The notes: generated by a model not told the origin, from the sequence alone. A DNA stretch of 64,000 nucleotides from Dryas octopetala (GCA_963921425.1 OY992834.1:9779271-9843270); one strand, 5' to 3'; shown: positions 1-9,766, counted from the first letter of the stretch. Made by a program: numbers and translations.

Positions 1-1121
1 AATGGGTGTTATTGTGACCAAGGGTCTGATATATATGAAGCTTAAAAGCTACAGGGAAGCACTAGGCTATACCTCTTTGCTGCTTCTACCATTGTTGATG
101 GGATTTCAGCTTTCTTTTCTGATATTTTCATTACTAACCATATTTCTATATAACGTGGGATTTGTTTCTACATTCATTTTCTATTAGTATCATTTCTTTT
201 AAAATATTCAACCATTTATTTTTGGTCGCTTTTGTCATGTTTTGCTAATTAAGATGCTTTCTTTTTTGTTTTTTTACTATACTGGCATATTAATTGTACT
301 TATGCTTTCTTATACTATACTACACCTATGTTTTCTGTGTAATAATGTAAGTTCTTATATTTTTTATCTAAAAGAGGAAAGGATAAGAATGGAACTTTTG
401 CTGTGAGTGTAAGAGATAAAAAGACTCTACTACCTGAGCTAGACACCCCATGCAGCAATATAAGTTGTAAAAGATATGTTTCTAAATTCTTGTTAGGATT
501 TTATAACAGATTGGTTGGTACAAAATTGCAGATAGTCTTCTTATTTTTTGTCTGAAAATTACAAATATTCGATTCTTCAGACAAATATTAATCTATTTTA
601 TGTACCTAAAAACAGAAATGTCATTTCCTAATCTCAATTTTTTTTTGGTGTAATGGGCCGATGGCCCAAAGAAGCAAAACTATGCATTGATGTTCCTGGG
701 CCTAAGTCTTCAAACAATCAAGTGCTGTAAGTCAAGGCCCAAGCTCAACTGCAATCCAAGTTAGAAAGTCCATCAGCCATGACAGACTTGACAGTAATTA
801 ACATGGCAAATGGTGTCCCACATCACCATATGCATATATACAATTAACATATTGATGATTGATATATGGATTAGCTAACTCATCAAATTAATTACATAAA
901 GCTAATTCATCAATCAATTAGACAAATTGCAAATTAATCAAAAAAAGATCATAGTTCCTTTTGGGTATAGCCACTGTAAAACATTCATATTTTAATAATG
1001 AAAAAGTGAGTTCGTCTACATTTAAGGGTCAACCATGCCAATAGTACTACTACGCTTACTAGTTACTAGTAGTTACTACTACTCCCTCCTGCTGCTTCTG
1101 GCCGCTGCAACACTACTATCA
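1..1121. other. Intergenic / unresolved left edge
   Basis: AT-rich DNA without a gene I can support. An open frame of 61 codons at 2-187 (+) touches the window edge and ends in a hydrophobic, low-complexity stretch. It could be the tail of a gene to the left, but it matches no family I recognise. The remainder is A/T-rich spacer that leads into the B3 pseudogene. Confidence 0.4.
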
Positions 1122-1609
1122 TTAATTCATTATTATTATTCTTTCTTGGGCGCTCTCAACCAAAACAAGAGCCAAGCAAAGCAGATTATGGTGGCGATTC
1201 CCATCATAACCACCACCACCACCACCGTCACCGCCAATAGCCCGGCATGACCAAACGTGGACTTGATCACCCTGAACGAGGCCGTTTTTTCTAATAATGT
1301 GATTCCAGTTTTTTTTCAACACTAGAGTTCTTCTCTCATCATTCTTTGACTTTGAGAGCCTCCACAGGCCCAAGCACATCGATCTCTTCTACTTGGTCAA
1401 GCTTTGGGTCTATAAACGACACTGTCAGCCCTGAACGTACCGTCTCTAATATGTCTAAGCTCCATGGTATCTATCTCATTAGGTTGGAGGAAATCCTCCT
1501 TGGATAATAAGATTTTGAGTGGAGGCATTGACAACCTGTTTTGGTGGGGGTCTATATCAGTGGCTGTCAACTGCTTCTTTATTTTTCGTATGATTAATCG
1601 TCTGGGCAT
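1122..1609 (-). pseudogene. Broken B3-domain (DUF313-type) transcription factor fragment
   Basis: Read on the minus strand, three consecutive frames each carry a piece of the B3 domain seen intact in the gene at 48.4-49.9 kb. The first has RLSMPPLKILLSKEDFL (compare RLSLPPNQIYSHDFL there). A second frame, around 1390-1440, reads GLTVSFIDPKLDQVEEID (compare GLTVPLVDPMLGKEEQ). The third has CLGLWRLSK...WNHIIRKNGLVQGD (compare CLGLWKLSS...WNHIVEKNGLVPGD). At least two frameshifts separate the blocks, so no functional protein can be read. The B3 family binds DNA in plant nuclei. This piece contains only the C-terminal DNA-binding domain; the acidic/basic N-terminal part is missing. It lies directly beside a retroelement, which may have contributed to its decay. 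It looks like a degenerate paralogue or dispersed copy of the 48-kb gene family, but whether it derives from that gene cannot be decided here. Confidence 0.75.
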
Positions 1610-1689
1610 AACGACAAGTCACACAAGGCTTAACATCATGTTGTTTGGGCCTAAGCCCTTCCTAGGCTCCTAGCCCCTGACCTACCAGG

Positions 1690-1795
1690 CTCCTCCTAGG
1701 CCACGACCTCTTAGGCTCCGGCCTCATAGGCTCCGGTCTCATAGGCTCCGGCCCCATAGGCTCCGGCCTCCTAAGCTCCAGCCTCCTAGGCCCCG
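1690..1795. repeat. Short tandem repeat, unit about 16 bp
   Basis: Four to five imperfect copies of a unit close to CATAGGCTCCGGCCTC lie in the putative 5' LTR, upstream of its TATA box. Related 'taggctcc' words extend to the left. It may be regulatory reiteration within the LTR or simple slippage. Confidence 0.6.
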
Positions 1796-2230
1796 ACTCG
1801 TGTCAACTCATTCGGATCCTCGAGACCGGTGACACGTGGCGCTCCTACAGTGCAAGTCATCACAAGGGACACGTGTCATCACCGGATTGGTTGACACTCT
1901 TCCAAACGTACTATAAAAAGGTACCTTCTTGTCACAAAAAGGACAACTGAAATCATTATTATACTATTCACTCACTCTGCTCTCAGATCTCTCTGAACAC
2001 TGACTTGAGCGTCGGAGGAGCTTTGGCCGGCACCACACCGGTGCCCTTCCCGCTCACTTTTGTGTACTTGCGCAGGGTGCTTTGGATATCATTCTCTCTC
2101 ATTACTCACCAGTCGGACCCAGCTACCCGTTCCTGCCCCACTTCGACGTGTCGTCCTCTCAGTGGCGGGTCAACGGGCCTACGTGGTTCGACTCGACGTT
2201 GACTGCTTTACCATTTTTGAGCATCAACAG

Positions 2231-2249
2231 TTTGGCGCCGTTTGTGGGA
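2231..2249 (+). other. Retroelement primer-binding-site-like motif
   Basis: The word TTTGGCGCCGTTTGTGGGA follows an LTR-end-like 'CATCAACA'. The TGGCGCCGTT core is characteristic of the tRNA-complementary primer-binding site just inside the 5' LTR of many plant Ty3/gypsy elements. Its place between the LTR TATA box and the gag frame fits this reading. The tRNA itself was not checked. Confidence 0.55.
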
Positions 2250-2309
2250 AACGTTACAACTTTTCCCCATTGAATTCTCTACCCTCAGTTGAGGTGCAAA
2301 AAAAACCTT

Positions 2310-2930
2310 CCGAGCCTCCGAGCTTCCAAACTTCCGAGCTTCCTAGCTTCCGAGCTTCCGAGCTTCCGAGCTTCCTAGCTTCCGAGCTTCCGAGCTTCCG
2401 AGCTTCCGAGCCTTCGAGCTTCCAAGCTTCCGAGCTTCCTAGCTTTCGAGCTTCCGAGCTTCCGAGCTTCCTAGCTTCCGAGCTTCCGAGCTTCCGAGCC
2501 TCCGAGCTTCCTAGCTTCCGAGCTTCCTAGCTTTCGAGCTTCCGAGCTTCTGAGCTTCCGAGCTTCCGAGCTTCCGAGCTTCCTAGCTTCCGAGCTTCCG
2601 AGCTTCCGAGCTTCCTAGCTTCCGAGCTTCCGAGCTTCCGAGCCTCCGAGCTTCCAAGCTTCCGAGCTTCCTAGCTTCCGAGCTTCCGAGCTTCCGAGCT
2701 TCCGAGCTTCCTAGCTTCCGAGCTTCCGAGCTTCCGAGCCTCCGAGCTTCCTAGCTTCCGAGCTTCCTAGCTTCCGAGCTTCCGAGCTTCCGAGCTTCCG
2801 AGCTTCCGAGCTTCCGAGCTTCCTAGCTTCCGAGCTTCCGAGCCTCCGAGCTTCCTAGCTTCCGAGCTTCCGAGCTTCCTAGCTTTCGAGCTTTCGAGCT
2901 TTCGAGCTTCCGAGCTTCCGAGCTTCCGAC
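2310..2930. repeat. Minisatellite built on the 8-bp unit CGAGCTTC
   Basis: About 620 bp made almost entirely of CGAGCTTC octamers, with regular variants (CTAGCTTC, CGAGCCTC, CAAGCTTC, CGAGCTTT) arranged in higher-order blocks. It lies between the primer-binding site and the gag start codon. Since 3 x 8 = 24, every frame of a strand cycles through the same eight-residue peptide: F-R-A-S-E-L-P-S on plus, and on minus the peptide seen at the end of the 2767-3456 open frame. Long open frames here are therefore repeat artefacts rather than genes. Confidence 0.95.
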
Positions 2931-2937
2931 CCCCACA

Positions 2938-3510
2938 ATGTCTGACGGAGGCCCTATCCTCGACCAAGTCGACAACACCCCACTGGGTGACAAGCGAGGC
3001 AAGAAGATTGCCGAGTCTGATCAGGAGGCATACATCCAACGGTTGGAAGCCCAACTTCAACGAGCCCAAGAACAGCTCGACCTCCAAAAGGACACAACAC
3101 AACTGTATGAGCGACTCCTCCGCGACAGAGAAGAGCATACCACTCCCTGGAGTGATGAGAGGAGGAACCCCTACGACAGGGACGAACACACCACTCTCCG
3201 GAGTGGTGAGAGGAAGAACCCCCCCCGAAGGGACCAAAATGTTTCGCGTCAGCTGGACGCAGGGGAAGGTAGCCGCCCACCCCCAGGTTTCCAAAAGAGA
3301 CTTGTCCACCCGGTCAGTCGGGCTCGATCTGGCGAGCATCCTACCCGCTCTGAAGGGTTCCACATTTATCGGGACTGTCGTCATCTGCTCGACGACAACC
3401 GCTCTCGGCGAGAAGAGCAGCGGACGAACCGGGACGAATCCAACCCACGTCCCCAAGACTTGGAATTGACCAGGAGAGGCTTGACCGGTCGGTTGCTCCT
3501 TTACTCAGCT
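2938..3510 (+). pseudogene. Gag-like N-terminal region of the retroelement
   Basis: The frame opens with ATG at 2938, directly after the minisatellite. It begins with a charged stretch and then an amphipathic, coiled-coil-prone segment (QEAYIQRLEAQLQRAQEQLD) followed by Arg/Glu/Asp-rich low-complexity sequence with two copies of an EHTT.. R/E-rich motif. This is how many plant gypsy gag proteins start. The globular capsid domain and the CCHC zinc knuckle are not present; the frame runs directly into protease-derived sequence that is read in another frame, so a large deletion separates them. I regard it as a non-functional gag remnant. An alternative is a deliberately reduced gag-only element, but the frame change at the junction argues against that. 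Confidence 0.55.
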
Positions 3511-3957
3511 TTTCGGGCGACATGGTCACCCCTCTTGGTGGGCTCTACCTTCCACTCACCCTCGGGAGGTATCCTTCGTCCGCTACCACAACCACTCAGT
3601 TTTTGGTGGTCGACTGCCCCACAGCTTACAACGTTATCCTGGGACGACCAGCCCTTAACCAACTGAGGGTTATGGTCTCCACCCACTTGCTTTTGGTCAA
3701 GTTCCCGACTCCATGTGGAACGGGGGTAGTCAAAGGCAATCAGGTATCAGCCAGGTCGTGCTATATGACTCCCGTCAAGAAGAAGAAAGAGGCCAAGCCC
3801 TCTATGGCTTTTTCTGTCTCCAACACCTGCCCTCCCCCAGACGCCCTACAACATCTTTGAGGTCGTCCGTCCGGGCACATACAGGCTCCGCGCTACAACC
3901 AGCAAGGAACTCGGCCACCCTTGGCACGCCGAGCACCTCCGCTACTTTTACAAGTAG
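3500..3957 (+). pseudogene. Remnants of pol: protease C-terminus joined to integrase tail
   Basis: The frame covering 3522-3800 contains FLVVDCPTAYNVILGRPALN, the conserved C-terminal block of the gypsy aspartic protease (the ILGRPxLN motif). About 20-40 bp downstream, another frame reads YRLRATTSKELGHPWHAEHL followed by RYFYK and a stop at 3955-3957. This is the extreme C-terminus of a plant gypsy integrase/polyprotein. Everything that should lie between (reverse transcriptase, RNase H, integrase core) is missing, so a deletion of several kb must have occurred near 3800-3840. Both pieces lie in the expected order on the plus strand. No activity is possible from this copy. Confidence 0.75.
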
Positions 3958-4109
3958 ACACATGTTGTACCCCCCGGGGACTTTTTTCAATTTCATCTAT
4001 CTTATCGCTTTAATCAATGAAAGTCCTACCACGGACATCTTTTCATTCAAAGCATTCATTGTGTGTATGGGCACCCGGGCCATCGAACATCCGACCCTAC
4101 TCATATCAG

Positions 4110-4225
4110 TACCGTGCATTCAAGGGAAATCCAGTACCATGCATTCAAGGGAAAATCAGTATCATACATGCATTCAAGTGAAACTAAGTACCATGCATTC
4201 AAGAAAAATTTCACAATACCATGTA
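4110..4225. repeat. Imperfect direct repeats of about 30 bp
   Basis: Four spaced copies of a unit close to ACCATGCATTCAAGGGAAA occur just beyond the polyprotein stop, in the region expected to lead to the 3' LTR. Spacing is about 25-35 bp and the copies diverge to the right. Confidence 0.6.
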
Positions 4226-4532
4226 TTAAAAGGAAGGGCATCCTACCCAATAACGGGTCGGACACCCTCAACATCATCCACATACTAAAGTACAAACTTA
4301 ATAACAAAAGAGTTTGTAATTTGGTACGGGCTACATCCGACCCGCCATATAACTCAAACAAAAATAGGGCGATGGTCCGCCCACCCCCGCCCCCGGGCCA
4401 TGTTTGCTTCAAACATTTATTTGGGATCCTCTCCCATGTCATGCTCCCCACCTGTGGATGCTCCATCCTCGGGCTCTACCCCCTGGGTATCTCCCTCTGG
4501 GACGTTGGCATGCCCATCATTACTGCCAGCCC

Positions 4533-4775
4533 TTAGCAGACCACCTGCTTGGCTTGGCTCAGCTCCTCCCCGCACTGCTCCAACTTTTGCCTAGCCTGGT
4601 TCGCCTTCTGGCCTGCAGTAGCTCGGCATGCAATGCATTGTTCTGCCCGACCACTTGCCCACCCCCATGTTTCCAACCCCATCCGGGATCGGGGCATATT
4701 TGGCCTCATCGGCGTCCCATCACTTGTGGACGCCCAATCAGACTCCATAGAACTGTTATCATCTGAGGAAGCCAT
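4533..4775 (-). other. Antisense open reading frame in the 3' part of the retroelement
   Basis: A minus-strand frame of about 80 codons that starts MASSDDNSSMESDW and ends in a Glu/Gln/Ala-rich, coiled-coil-like stretch (ANQARQKLEQCGEELSQAKQ). It lies between the end of pol and the assembly gap. Some plant gypsy lineages (Retand, for example) are known to carry an antisense ORF in this position, which is why I list it. I recognise no domain and have no evidence of expression. It could be chance. Confidence 0.3.
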
Positions 4776-5184
4776 GGAATGTCCGACTTCAGTACACCTG
4801 CCCATCCAAGACAAACCACAAATCAAGATGGGAAGTGCTCGGCACACCAAGACAACACCATGGACATTTCAGATCAATACCGGTTTCTCACCCCCCGTAT
4901 GTGCTCGGATACCCCCAATTTGACAACATTCACCCTATCACCCTTTCACATGCTCAGCCACCAACCATTTATCAAAGCCAATATTCACAATATCAATTCA
5001 AAGGGAAGAGCAATGACAACCCAATCCTTACCAGTATTCTGCGGCTTCAACAGCTCAGACGGGTTCCGACCCACTAATCTTGTTTCCTATGTACCTGGCA
5101 AAAAACACAACAACACCCAATAAATTACAAAGTCCAAGAATGAAGGCGTGTGGCCTACCCAGTGCTCAGCAAGGCTCATATCCA

Positions 5185-5438
5185 CTTGCACCACCTCCTG
5201 CCCGAGCAGCCGCGCACCCGAGCACCCGTGCACCCGTGCACCCGTGCACCCGAGCACCCGTGCACCCGAGCACCACCTCCTGCCCGAGCAGCCGCGTACC
5301 CGAGCACCCGTGCACCCGAGCACCCGTGCACCCGAGCACCACCTCCTGCCCGAGCAGCCGCGCACCCGAGCACCCCGTGCACCCGAGCACCACCTCCTAC
5401 CTGAGCAGCCGCGCACCCGAGCACCCGTGCACCCGAGC
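5185..5438. repeat. GC-rich minisatellite running into the assembly gap
   Basis: Nested tandem repeats: a short subunit close to GCACCCGTGCACCCGA inside a longer unit of about 60-70 bp that also contains CACCACCTCCTGCCCGAGCA. At least three long units are visible and the array is cut by the N run. Its reading frames are repeat artefacts. Confidence 0.9.
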
Positions 5439-5638
5439 NNNNNNNNNNNNNNNNNNNNNNNNNNNNNNNNNNNNNNNNNNNNNNNNNNNNNNNNNNNNNN
5501 NNNNNNNNNNNNNNNNNNNNNNNNNNNNNNNNNNNNNNNNNNNNNNNNNNNNNNNNNNNNNNNNNNNNNNNNNNNNNNNNNNNNNNNNNNNNNNNNNNNN
5601 NNNNNNNNNNNNNNNNNNNNNNNNNNNNNNNNNNNNNN
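5439..5638. other. Assembly gap (200 N)
   Basis: Exactly 200 consecutive N bases, immediately after the minisatellite. A round number usually marks a gap of unknown size, so the true length of the array and the presence of a 3' LTR cannot be judged. Confidence 0.98.
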
Positions 5639-5985
5639 TGCTTCTTTATCAACACTTTTAATTAACTTTGTTTCTTAGGGATATGTGCTGTGAAAATCAT
5701 ATGCAAACATGCATGTAGTGAGAAATTAAGGTATATGTGCAACTACATGGCCAAAAAAAATGTATATTTGCAACTATATATAGAGTGGAATAAAATTATC
5801 TGTCATGTAATGCAGGTGTATATATTTATTTTGTGACTTTGTGTCCAGGGGTGGAAGCATTGGAGGCGCCAAGAATATAAATATCATGTAATATGAGATA
5901 TTGATACGTAGAATATACATATATATATATAAATATATATTCGTGTTAAGAAATTTTTTTTTTCAAGAAAGAGAGAGAGACTTAC
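5639..5985. other. AT-rich spacer; intron-side remnant of the unidentified gene
   Basis: No gene seen. From about 5889 to 5985 the sequence (on minus, the donor GTAAGT and the start of an intron) is repeated near 10497-10570, so the duplicated unit of the SDR array begins here. The left part is unique AT-rich DNA. Confidence 0.6.
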
Positions 5986-6269
5986 AGAGAAGCTATTGTT
6001 GGTGCTGGTAGTACTGTTGTTGAAGGCAATATTATTGCATCCTTACTCTTCATCACCAAGTCTTGGGAGGTGGTGGTGGTGCCCTTGTTGACGACGTGGT
6101 TGTTGTTGTCGTTGATCATCAGCTTGGCGTCGTTTATGATGAGTTTATTTTTCTCTTGGTTGTGTTCTTGGAGAGAAACGGCACAACAAGAATCTGCCAA
6201 AAGATCAAGACCACAAAAGCCATCACCATATTTCTTGCTCTTCAACCACACCATCTCCTCTTCTTCCAT
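5986..6269 (-). CDS. First exon of an unidentified gene (array copy 1)
   Basis: A minus-strand exon that opens with ATG at 6269 (MEEEEMVWLKSKKYGDGFCG...) and ends at a canonical donor, CTTCTCT|GTAAGT, at 5986/5985, giving about 94 codons plus two bases. The peptide has a block LDLLADSCCAVSLQEH followed by Asn/Lys-rich and Thr/Ser/Pro-rich low-complexity sequence. I do not recognise the family. The LDLLA... block before low complexity recalls N-termini of plant nuclear regulators, but that is only an impression. Downstream exons are not visible: about 100 bp into the intron the sequence leaves the duplicated unit and the assembly gap lies not far beyond. The exon lies about 0.9 kb downstream of SDR copy 1 in the same orientation, and a broken second copy is present at 10.57-10.68 and 17.43-17.62 kb. 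Whether the full gene exists on the far side of the gap is unknown. Confidence 0.45.
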
Positions 6270-7153
6270 ATTCTTCCTTGTTGCTCTAATCTAGCTTCTA
6301 CACCAAAAGACTGAAGTGTAAGTGATGAACATAACAAAGTGGCACACAAGTGACAAGGGTTAATTGTTGTTATTATATAGTAATTACAAGTTACAAAGTA
6401 TTCCTTCTCCGATCAGAAAAATAGGGAAGTTTGGGCTTCAAGCTAATGTAAGCCCTTGATAGATCAACAATATTATTATTTGGAACATTAATTAAAGTAA
6501 GAAAAAACTAAAACGGGTTGCTAAATATATAGTCAGTGCAACGTTACTAGTAGTGTATTTCCTTGTCCCATTAGAAAAAGGAATTGAGATTAATTAACTT
6601 GGGGTTCGACCCAATTAATCTCAGCCATTGGATGGAGCAACAAAGTTTTAATTTTCAATCCCAGGGTTAAGAATGATATAATATGAGAAGAATATCTCTC
6701 TAACCAAAAAACAAATCAGGTGAATATCACGAAGGAAAGTATAATTAGAGACTACATGAGCTATTGTTGTGTAGTTTTAGTCTTTCTCGGGCTTAGGCCC
6801 GCCCTCTTACCAAAAAAATAGAGTATAATCAGATAAATATAGTCAGTAACACAGAAAAAGGAAACTAGGGTCTTCTACAAGTAATGTGTAAACTTGGGTC
6901 TTCTTGAATCATTGATATTAATTATTAATTCAGAAAGGAATTTGAGCATAATTAAGTACTGTATTTTCCAAGGTAAATACACTATAGTATGTACATGTAC
7001 GTTACAAACAAACTTATTGCATCACTGATTGAGTACTGACATTTTAACAATAACTAGTGGAACCAATCCCAACATACTTTGTTACGTACATTCAAAATTC
7101 AAGATGCTCCCCAAATAATGACATGCATATTTGCAGAAATGGATCATCTTCAA
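6270..7153. other. Spacer between SDR copy 1 and the downstream exon
   Basis: No coding sequence supported. It holds the leader/promoter side of the 5986-6269 exon and the 3' flank of SDR copy 1. Nearly the same sequence recurs at 17618-18513 in copy 2, with small indels and an expanded TA run. Confidence 0.6.
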
Positions 7154-9710
7154 TCAAAAATCTGCAACTTCTGACCGAAAAAAGAAGAGGCCGGAAGGGC
7201 CATCATTGGGCAGCAATGCCAACTTCACAAGACTTGCAGCACCTTCTTCAACAGGCAAGGAGCCAGCGTTGAGGTTTAAATCTGTTTTGACAAAGCCGGG
7301 GCAGACAGAATTGATGCGAAAGTTGGGGTACTTCTTGGCTAGAACCCTTGTGCATGCAGTCATTGCTGCTTTTGAGACTGTATAGGCAGCCAGATAAGAA
7401 GGCCAGCCCTTGCTCTCAAGTGAACCTTCCTTGAAGTCTTTTAGAAACTCTGTCAATACGTCATCTACTTTCTCTTCTGTTAGGTTTTCAGCATCACTAA
7501 AAACTCCTTTAGCCCAATCACTTGGTATGTTCTTCAACTTCCCCATGGAGGCCGAAACGTTAACAATTCTTGGTGAATCGGATAACTGGAGGAGTGGAAT
7601 AAGTGCTTCAGCTGTTCTTTTGGCACCATAATAATTTATTTGCAAGCATTCTTCTGCTAACTCATAGGTTTCATTCATTATTTTATTCCAATCAATTTTT
7701 GCTCCTTCCAGTATCTGTAAGAAGAAACTTATCATGGTTGCTATTTCCCACTACTTATAATCCCAACCTAAACAAGATTGAAGTTTGACATGCACATCAA
7801 GTTGAACATATTCTTCAGATAAAGAAAAAAAGGATTATATTCAGAATTGATTTCAGAAAAAAAGCTTTCAAAATCTGTGGCTTGAATGCATAAAGATTAT
7901 CAGGCAAGAAAAGTAAACCCATAAGATAAGCAGCTCATTGGACAACTCCTCCATCAACTTAAATCAGCTATGGGAAGCATCATATTTGTGTACACAAGAC
8001 TATTAACCCAAATATTTCTTTGGCCAAACCACAGATCAAATTAAATTTTCAAATTACGACATTGAAGCTTTTAGTTTTTGATAGCTATTGAATATTAATA
8101 AGGGTTAAATACAAAAATAGTCCACAAACTTTACACTGATTCTCAATTTGGTCCACTAACTATAAAAAGTGTTAATTTGGTCCACGAATTTTCCAAGTTG
8201 TACCAAAACAGTACAAACGCTAATTTTCATCGAAAAATTTAACGGAAACTGGTCATGTGCATAGCATGTGATCACATTTTCAAGGGCATTTCAGTTCGTT
8301 CATCACATTTTCATGTAACCAATTCTGTTAATTTTCGGATGGAAGTTAACATTTGTATTGCTTTGATACAACTTGGAAAATTTATGGACCAAATTGATAT
8401 TTTTTATAGTTAATGGACCAAATTGAGAATCAGTGTAAAGTTGGTGGACTATTTTTGTATTTAATCCTAATAAGAATTATGTAAATATGCTGAGAAAATA
8501 ACAACATGAAGTCTAACCAGAAGAAAACAGTAACATATACAGACACCAATCATTCAGAAGCTCCCCTTCTTCAATGGTCCAACACCTTCAAGCCTCGTTT
8601 GGTGCATAGGATAAGATTGGATAAGATAAATTGCTAAATTCATGTATATTCAAGGAAGAAGTTTCTAATTTGAAGGAATAAGATGTATTAAGATGGACTA
8701 ATTATAAGGGGAGACTTATCTCTTCCAATCCCTCTCCCCCTCCCCCAAAAAAAATTGTGGGATTAAATAATTCATCTTCTTCCTTCAGTTAGAAGACATC
8801 CTTCATGTTCTTCCTTGAATACATATAAATTTAGATATTTATCCTATCTAATCCTATCCGATACACCAAACGAGGCCTCAGTGTGCAATAAAAAAAAAAA
8901 AAAAAACAGAACAGAACAGAAATGTGAAAGACTTACAGCAGCAGAAAATTGTGAGGGTATAGAAGGGTCAACATCTATTATGGTTCCAACAATCCCTGCA
9001 TTGTTCACCTGTGCAGAGCAGCAGAGTCCAACTATGTCATTATATGTTTTATTTTAGCAAAAAAGAAAAAAATTTAGAAAATGAAAATAATTATTTTACA
9101 AGTTGGTTCATAAAAACATTTGAGGTTAAAATGATCAAAGATCTTAGAACTAACCAAAATGAAAAAAGTTGTTTTTTGTGAAACTACTACTCTCCTTTAG
9201 TCCAACTATCAGCTGGCTGGTTTCATACTTTAGCTTTTTACTCATATTTCATTCTCTTCTTCAACAACTAGATGGGATTGATGAGTTAAATTCAAAAGAC
9301 AAACTTTTCAAGAGATGAGCTTTGATCATACCAAGATATCAAGTTTCCCAAACTGGGTTTTGATGAAGTCAGCCAGAGAAGCAATACTAGCAGGGTCAGC
9401 CACATCGAGTTGATGAAAAACCACTTGACCTTGGAAGCCAGAGTCTCTGAGTTTCTCAAGAGCTTCAAGACCCCTCTTCTCATCTCTAGCAGTTAAGACC
9501 ACAGTGATTCCATTGGAGGCCAACTGCCTCACAGTCTCCAATCCTATCCCTTTGTTTGACCCAGTAACAACTGCGTACCTGGAACAACAAAAACAGAACA
9601 TTCAGAACAAAAACAACAATGAAAGAAAGAAAGAAAGAAAGAAAGACATGCAAAGTATAAAGGACTAAGTAGTATTAGTGCTACTACTACCTCTTTGTTG
9701 CTTCTGCCAT
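7154..9710 (-). CDS. Short-chain dehydrogenase/reductase, array copy 1
   Basis: complement(join(7154..7714,8937..9008,9332..9578,9691..9710)); 299 codons, all introns GT..AG. A classical SDR of the plant carbonyl reductase / neomenthol- and salutaridine-reductase-like group, expected to be a cytosolic NADPH-dependent carbonyl reductase. The exact substrate cannot be read from sequence. Visible motifs: the cofactor-binding TGSNKGIG near residues 12-19, NNAG at 91-94, the catalytic Ser region (VNVSASMG, about 164-171) and YTVSK (Tyr about 224, Lys about 228), then the C-terminal CPGFVKTD. Length and the ending [12 protein letters not shown] fit the family. Start chosen: the ATG of a 20-base first exon (MAEATKR) that completes the Rossmann strand. 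A TATA box lies about 60 bp upstream. Intron 3 contains two MITEs. Copy 1 differs from copies 2 and 3 at a few residues (SAS rather than [14 protein letters not shown] rather than [11 protein letters not shown]). Confidence 0.92.
8102..8467. mobile_element. Mutator-type MITE in SDR copy 1 intron 3
   Basis: A 366-bp foldback with terminal inverted repeats of more than 50 bp that begin GGGTTAAATAC on the left and GGATTAAATAC on the right. The right flank is TAATAAGAA; the left flank keeps TAATAA followed by a 3-bp loss. The same insertion in copy 3 (25056-25420) has a perfect 9-bp duplication. Copy 2 shows the empty site. Confidence 0.88.
8591..8877. mobile_element. Harbinger/Tourist-type MITE in SDR copy 1 intron 3
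   Basis: A 287-bp element with inverted ends close to GGCCTCGTTTGG (left end AGCCTCGTTTGG), flanked by TCA on both sides. In copy 2 the corresponding sequence is the uninterrupted ...CACCTTCAGTGTGCAA... with one TCA, which proves insertion. The ends and 3-bp duplication suit the PIF/Harbinger superfamily. Confidence 0.85.
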
Positions 9711-9766
9711 TGATGCTTAGATGTGGGAGGTGTGTGAGAATTGAGAAAACAGTACTTTGAGCCTTG

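Larger units (their letters stand above)
1640..5438 (+). mobile_element. Degenerate, pol-deleted Ty3/gypsy-like LTR retroelement
   Basis: Left to right: LTR-like DNA with a TATA box (TATAAAAAG at 1912-1920); a primer-binding-site-like motif TTTGGCGCCGTTTGTGGGA at 2231-2249, typical of plant gypsy elements; an 8-bp minisatellite; a gag-like reading frame opening at 2938; the C-terminal part of the aspartic protease; and the last residues of the polyprotein ending at 3957. Most of pol (reverse transcriptase, RNase H, most of integrase) is absent, so the copy is non-autonomous. No matching 3' LTR is visible before the assembly gap at 5439, so the right boundary is unknown and the left boundary is approximate. 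The plus-strand orientation is set by the TATA, PBS, gag, protease and integrase-tail order. Confidence 0.7.

Noticed and set aside
2060..2530. Long plus-strand open frames with repeated F-R-A-S-E-L-P-S residues, and the minus-strand counterpart at 2767-3456
   Set aside because: They are by-products of the 8-bp minisatellite, which cannot easily generate stops in most frames; there is no domain or start context.
5080..5678. Pro/Ala/Arg-rich open frames on both strands across the gap
   Set aside because: They consist of minisatellite units and N bases translated as X.
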